This document shows positions 25,932 through 28,291 of a DNA stretch of 28,291 bases, one piece after another. Each line of letters opens with the position of its first letter. Positions within the stretch are counted from its first letter, which is position 1. Source of the DNA: Lachnospiraceae bacterium (GTDB lineage Bacteria; Bacillota_A; Clostridia; Lachnospirales; Lachnospiraceae). Below the pieces are notes generated by a model. That model was not told the origin of the DNA. It ran no database searches and saw nothing but the letters and a program-made list of their open reading frames with translations. Made by a program: the position numbers and the translations under genes. The stretch lies in contig JAGZJD010000029.1 in NCBI GenBank assembly GCA_018365895.1, forward strand, positions 1 to 28,291. Reading direction: 5' to 3'.

Positions 25932-25958
25932 TTTATACAAAGGGGGGATTCCCGTCAA
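25932..25958 (-). promoter_or_regulatory. Candidate promoter of the AraC-type gene
   Basis: On the minus strand TTGACG (25958-25953) and TATAAA (25937-25932) are separated by 15 nt, slightly short. An inverted repeat GATTCC (25947-25952)/GGAATC (25975-25980) encloses the -35 and could be an autoregulatory site. Confidence 0.45.
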
Positions 25959-26000
25959 AATCAATTATTTACTCGGAATCATTTTAGCAGAAAATAGACA

Positions 26001-26057
26001 ATTGGACAAGAAGGATAGATGATATGGCAAGCAAAATAGTATTAAAAAAGATATAAT
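26001..26057 (+). promoter_or_regulatory. Glycosidase promoter with putative AraC activator site
   Basis: A perfect -10 TATAAT (26052-26057) has no -35 (AAGCAA at the expected 26029-26034). CAAGCAAAATAG (26028-26039) covers that position, and a related CAAGAA (26007-26012) lies 21 bp upstream. Paired half-sites 21 bp apart with the nearer one over the -35 is the classic AraC-type activation layout. The same element recurs at 28121. Confidence 0.55.
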
Positions 26058-26120
26058 GTATATAAATAAGGCAGAATTTTGTTGAATGTTAGCTAATTTG
26101 CCGGAAATGGAGGAAGGAAA

Positions 26121-28007
26121 ATGAAAACAGTGATTAGCAATGGCATCACACTTGGACTGGATGAACAGACATTTCATGTATCTATCAAAAAAGCAGATAC
26201 ATGTTGGGACTGGTGCAGTGATTATGAACCGCATATTGAAACTGCACAGGGAACAGTATATTTCAAAGATGCAGCAGTTATCTCTCACAAAGAGTGGAAG
26301 ACTGGAGTTGGAGAAGGATTTATCAGCCATTACGAAGGATTTGAGGCAGAAGGAAAGAAAGTAGATTTTGCTTTTGAGACAATCGTATGGGTGGAAGCTG
26401 TGACAGGTCATGTGTATTTTGAATTTGTGCCGCTTTGCGAAGATGGATTTGATGTAAAGGCAATCTACTGGCCGGGAAAAATGGCATTTGAAGAAAAGAA
26501 AGACAGTTGGTATACACTTCTTAACTGGGAGCAGGGAATTCTGATCCCGAATACATGGGAAGTAGAGACAATGAATACATCTTTTGATGGTTTCCTCGGA
26601 ACAGCAGGAGCTTATATGCCATGGTTTGGACAGGTCAAAGACCGCGAAGGTTATCTGGCAGTCGCAGTGACACCGTGGAACGCAGGGTATGATGTAGAAC
26701 ATCCGGCAGAAGGTCCGTATACACATATGAACATCCGCTGGGAGCCAAGCCTTGGAAAAATTGACTATCGCCGTGTTATGAGATATACATTCCTGAGCGA
26801 CTGCGATTATAATGATATTTGTAAAGAATACAGAGCATATGTGAAAGAAAAAGGTTTATTCCGTTCATTGGAAGAAAAAGCAGCGAAGACTCCTTCTGTT
26901 AATGATCTGATTGGATGTTCTTTTGTGCATACAGGAATTAAGACAAAGGTTCAGCCAAACTCTGATTTCTTTGATCCGGAAGCTCCTGATAAAAATGATA
27001 ACTTGACACCATTTAAAGCTCGTACAGAAGAAGTAAAACGTTTCCATGAACTTGGGGTAGAGAAGATGTACCTTCATCTGGATGGATGGGCAGAACCGGG
27101 ATATGACAACAATCATCCGGATTATTCACCGGCTTGTAAAGAAGCAGGCGGATGGGAAGATATGAAAGAACTGGCTGATACAATGCATGAATGTGGTTAT
27201 ATGTTCGGTATTCATGATCAGTACAGAGATTATTACAAATCAGCGGAAAGCTTTGATGAGAATTTTGCATGTCGTCTCACAGACGGAACAATTCCGGAAC
27301 ATCAGAGATGGGCAGGCGGCCCGCAGTCATACTTATGTGCAACGCAGGCTCCATTTTATGTAAAGAGAAACTTCAAGGCAATCGAAGATGCCGGAATCAA
27401 ACTGGACGGCGCATATCTTGATGTATTTACCTGTAATGAAGGAGACGAATGTAATCATCCGTGGCATAAGATGACAAGAAGAGATTGCTATGATTACAGA
27501 AATACATGTTTTGAATTTTTATTATCTAAGGGAATCCTGCCAAGTTCTGAAGAAGTAAATGACTGGGCAATCCCAAGCCTTGTATTCTGCCATTATGCAC
27601 CGTATGATTTCATGCTGGCACATCCGGGTTCTCCAAGACATGGTATTGCGGTTCCGTTATTTAACCTTGTATATCATGACTGTCTGATTGAGCCGTGGAT
27701 GATGGAGAAATTAAGTGAAACAGAAGATTATATGCTGTATGCACTGTTAAACGGCGGAGCACCGTATTTGAAGAGAGATGGAGCATATCCGAACTTTGAC
27801 GGTTCTTTCGAGGACTATATCAGATTCAGTGTAGAAGAAGATATTGAGCGTTGTAAAGTTGTTGCAGGCTTACATGAAAAAGTAGGAAAATGTGAGATGG
27901 TACGTCATGAAATGGTAGACGGAAATCCACAGGTGCAGAGAACAACATTCAGCAATGGAACAACAGTTACTGTCAATTTCGACACACTGGAATATGAAAT
28001 CATTTAG
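26121..28007 (+). CDS. Putative TIM-barrel glycoside hydrolase, DUF5696-like
   Basis: 628 residues. An N-terminal beta-sandwich-like region (about 1-250) is followed by a (beta/alpha)8-like region with strand-end acidic residues: LHLDGW (Asp321), FGIHDQYRDYY, LDGAYLDVF (Asp429, Asp434) and SSEEVNDW (Glu477/Glu478). By position, Asp434 as nucleophile and Glu477/478 as acid/base are plausible for a retaining enzyme; this is inference. The sequence reminds me of the uncharacterised DUF5696 family and distantly of endo-alpha-N-acetylgalactosaminidase-type barrels, unverified. No signal peptide or membrane segment is seen, so it should act in the cytosol on an imported oligosaccharide. GGAGGAAGG at 26109-26117 precedes ATG 26121. 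The divergent AraC-type gene supports sugar-inducible expression. Confidence 0.65.
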   Translation: MKTVISNGITLGLDEQTFHVSIKKADTCWDWCSDYEPHIETAQGTVYFKDAAVISHKEWKTGVGEGFISHYEGFEAEGKKVDFAFETIVWVEAVTGHVYFEFVPLCEDGFDVKAIYWPGKMAFEEKKDSWYTLLNWEQGILIPNTWEVETMNTSFDGFLGTAGAYMPWFGQVKDREGYLAVAVTPWNAGYDVEHPAEGPYTHMNIRWEPSLGKIDYRRVMRYTFLSDCDYNDICKEYRAYVKEKGLFRSLEEKAAKTPSVNDLIGCSFVHTGIKTKVQPNSDFFDPEAPDKNDNLTPFKARTEEVKRFHELGVEKMYLHLDGWAEPGYDNNHPDYSPACKEAGGWEDMKELADTMHECGYMFGIHDQYRDYYKSAESFDENFACRLTDGTIPEHQRWAGGPQSYLCATQAPFYVKRNFKAIEDAGIKLDGAYLDVFTCNEGDECNHPWHKMTRRDCYDYRNTCFEFLLSKGILPSSEEVNDWAIPSLVFCHYAPYDFMLAHPGSPRHGIAVPLFNLVYHDCLIEPWMMEKLSETEDYMLYALLNGGAPYLKRDGAYPNFDGSFEDYIRFSVEEDIERCKVVAGLHEKVGKCEMVRHEMVDGNPQVQRTTFSNGTTVTVNFDTLEYEII

Positions 28008-28093
28008 TATGTTAGCGTATTGAATTAGTCATTTTGTATGTGAAAACTGAAAAAACCTTATTTTGTTAGTAGTTTTATATAAGTTTGAAGACA

Positions 28094-28150
28094 ATATGAC
28101 AATAGAAGTGGATAATACAACAAGCAAAATAGGTTTATTGGTTGTATAAT
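28094..28150 (+). promoter_or_regulatory. Second AraC-type promoter, same layout as the glycosidase promoter
   Basis: CAAGCAAAATAG (28121-28132) lies exactly as far from a perfect TATAAT (28145-28150) as in the copy at 26028, and again no -35 is present. The upstream GACAA (28098-28102) and GATNATA (28111-28117) also keep the same offsets. The 28008-28093 stretch before it holds no convincing terminator or gene. Confidence 0.55.
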
Positions 28151-28182
28151 ACTACTTAACAGAGAGAAAACAAGTTAAAATT

Positions 28183-28291
28183 GTGAAAAAGATACAATTC
28201 AGACTCAATGGTAGAAAATTCCCTGCCGTTTTGTCTGCACGATTTAACAAACTTCTCACAATGTATGTGATACTGGTGCTGAATCGGTATT
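28183..28291 (+). CDS. Start of an unidentified, possibly membrane, protein (partial)
   Basis: A frame open to the window end, beginning with GTG 28183: 36 residues, a basic start (KKIQFRLNGRKFPAV) followed by a hydrophobic run (LLTMYVILVL). It lies about 27 nt after the predicted transcript start of the second AraC-type promoter. No good ribosome binding site is visible, and the translated piece is too short to recognise. A membrane protein such as a transporter or sensor kinase would fit the context; a chance open frame is possible. Confidence 0.35.
   Translation, partial: MKKIQFRLNGRKFPAVLSARFNKLLTMYVILVLNRY

Noticed and set aside
25965..26726. Antisense open frame of 253 codons across the glycosidase start
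   Set aside because: It is a codon-pattern shadow of the plus-strand gene: Cys/Phe/His-rich, no recognisable domain, and it runs through the regulatory intergenic region.
1..28291. CRISPR arrays, tRNA/rRNA genes, insertion sequences, phage genes
   Set aside because: None seen: no regularly spaced repeats, no cloverleaf sequences and no transposase or integrase motifs on either strand.

Overview
The window looks like chromosomal DNA of a low-GC, strictly anaerobic member of the Bacillota, most likely a gut Lachnospiraceae (Clostridia). The evidence is a single-chain 1179-residue pyruvate:ferredoxin oxidoreductase, a one-polypeptide glycyl-tRNA synthetase, the Firmicutes orders PASTA kinase-rsgA-rpe-thiN and era-yqzL-recO, strong GGAGG ribosome binding sites, and short GHKL kinase/LytTR regulator pairs. 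Species cannot be named from what is visible. No rRNA, tRNA, CRISPR array, insertion sequence or prophage gene was recognised.

Layout. 1-2399 (+): end of a PASTA-domain Ser/Thr kinase, then rsgA, rpe and thiN, packed with 2-12 nt gaps or overlaps. 2400-4720: ychF behind its own promoter, then lgt, closed by a terminator. 4741-8475: nifJ with its own promoter, leader and terminator. 8485-13407: an M16C metallopeptidase, era, a small yqzL-type gene and recO, read as one operon. 13451-15048: glyS with promoter and terminator. 15050-20407: an apparent signalling/transport module made of a LytTR response regulator, a GHKL histidine-kinase core lacking a membrane sensor, and two full-length ABC exporter half-transporters. 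A two-copy, 20-bp-period direct repeat lies just before the transporter genes. 20423-22007: an M18 aminopeptidase gene with promoter and terminator. 22017-24959: trkA-trkH potassium uptake, ending at a hairpin shared with the convergent araC gene. 24941-28291: an AraC-family regulator divergent from a putative cytoplasmic TIM-barrel glycosidase. A second, similarly built promoter lies after the glycosidase and drives something that leaves the window.

Most of the window is ordinary housekeeping DNA. The parts most worth a second look are: (a) the AraC/glycosidase locus, where two promoters about 2.1 kb apart carry the same 12-bp element at the same distance from a perfect -10 and both lack a good -35, suggesting a shared activator site; (b) the LytTR/kinase/ABC module with its direct repeat and sensor-less kinase; and (c) an 18-nt element spanning -10 to the early transcript that is shared by the ychF and trkA promoters. 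All functional calls come from reading motifs and gene order; no database search was run.
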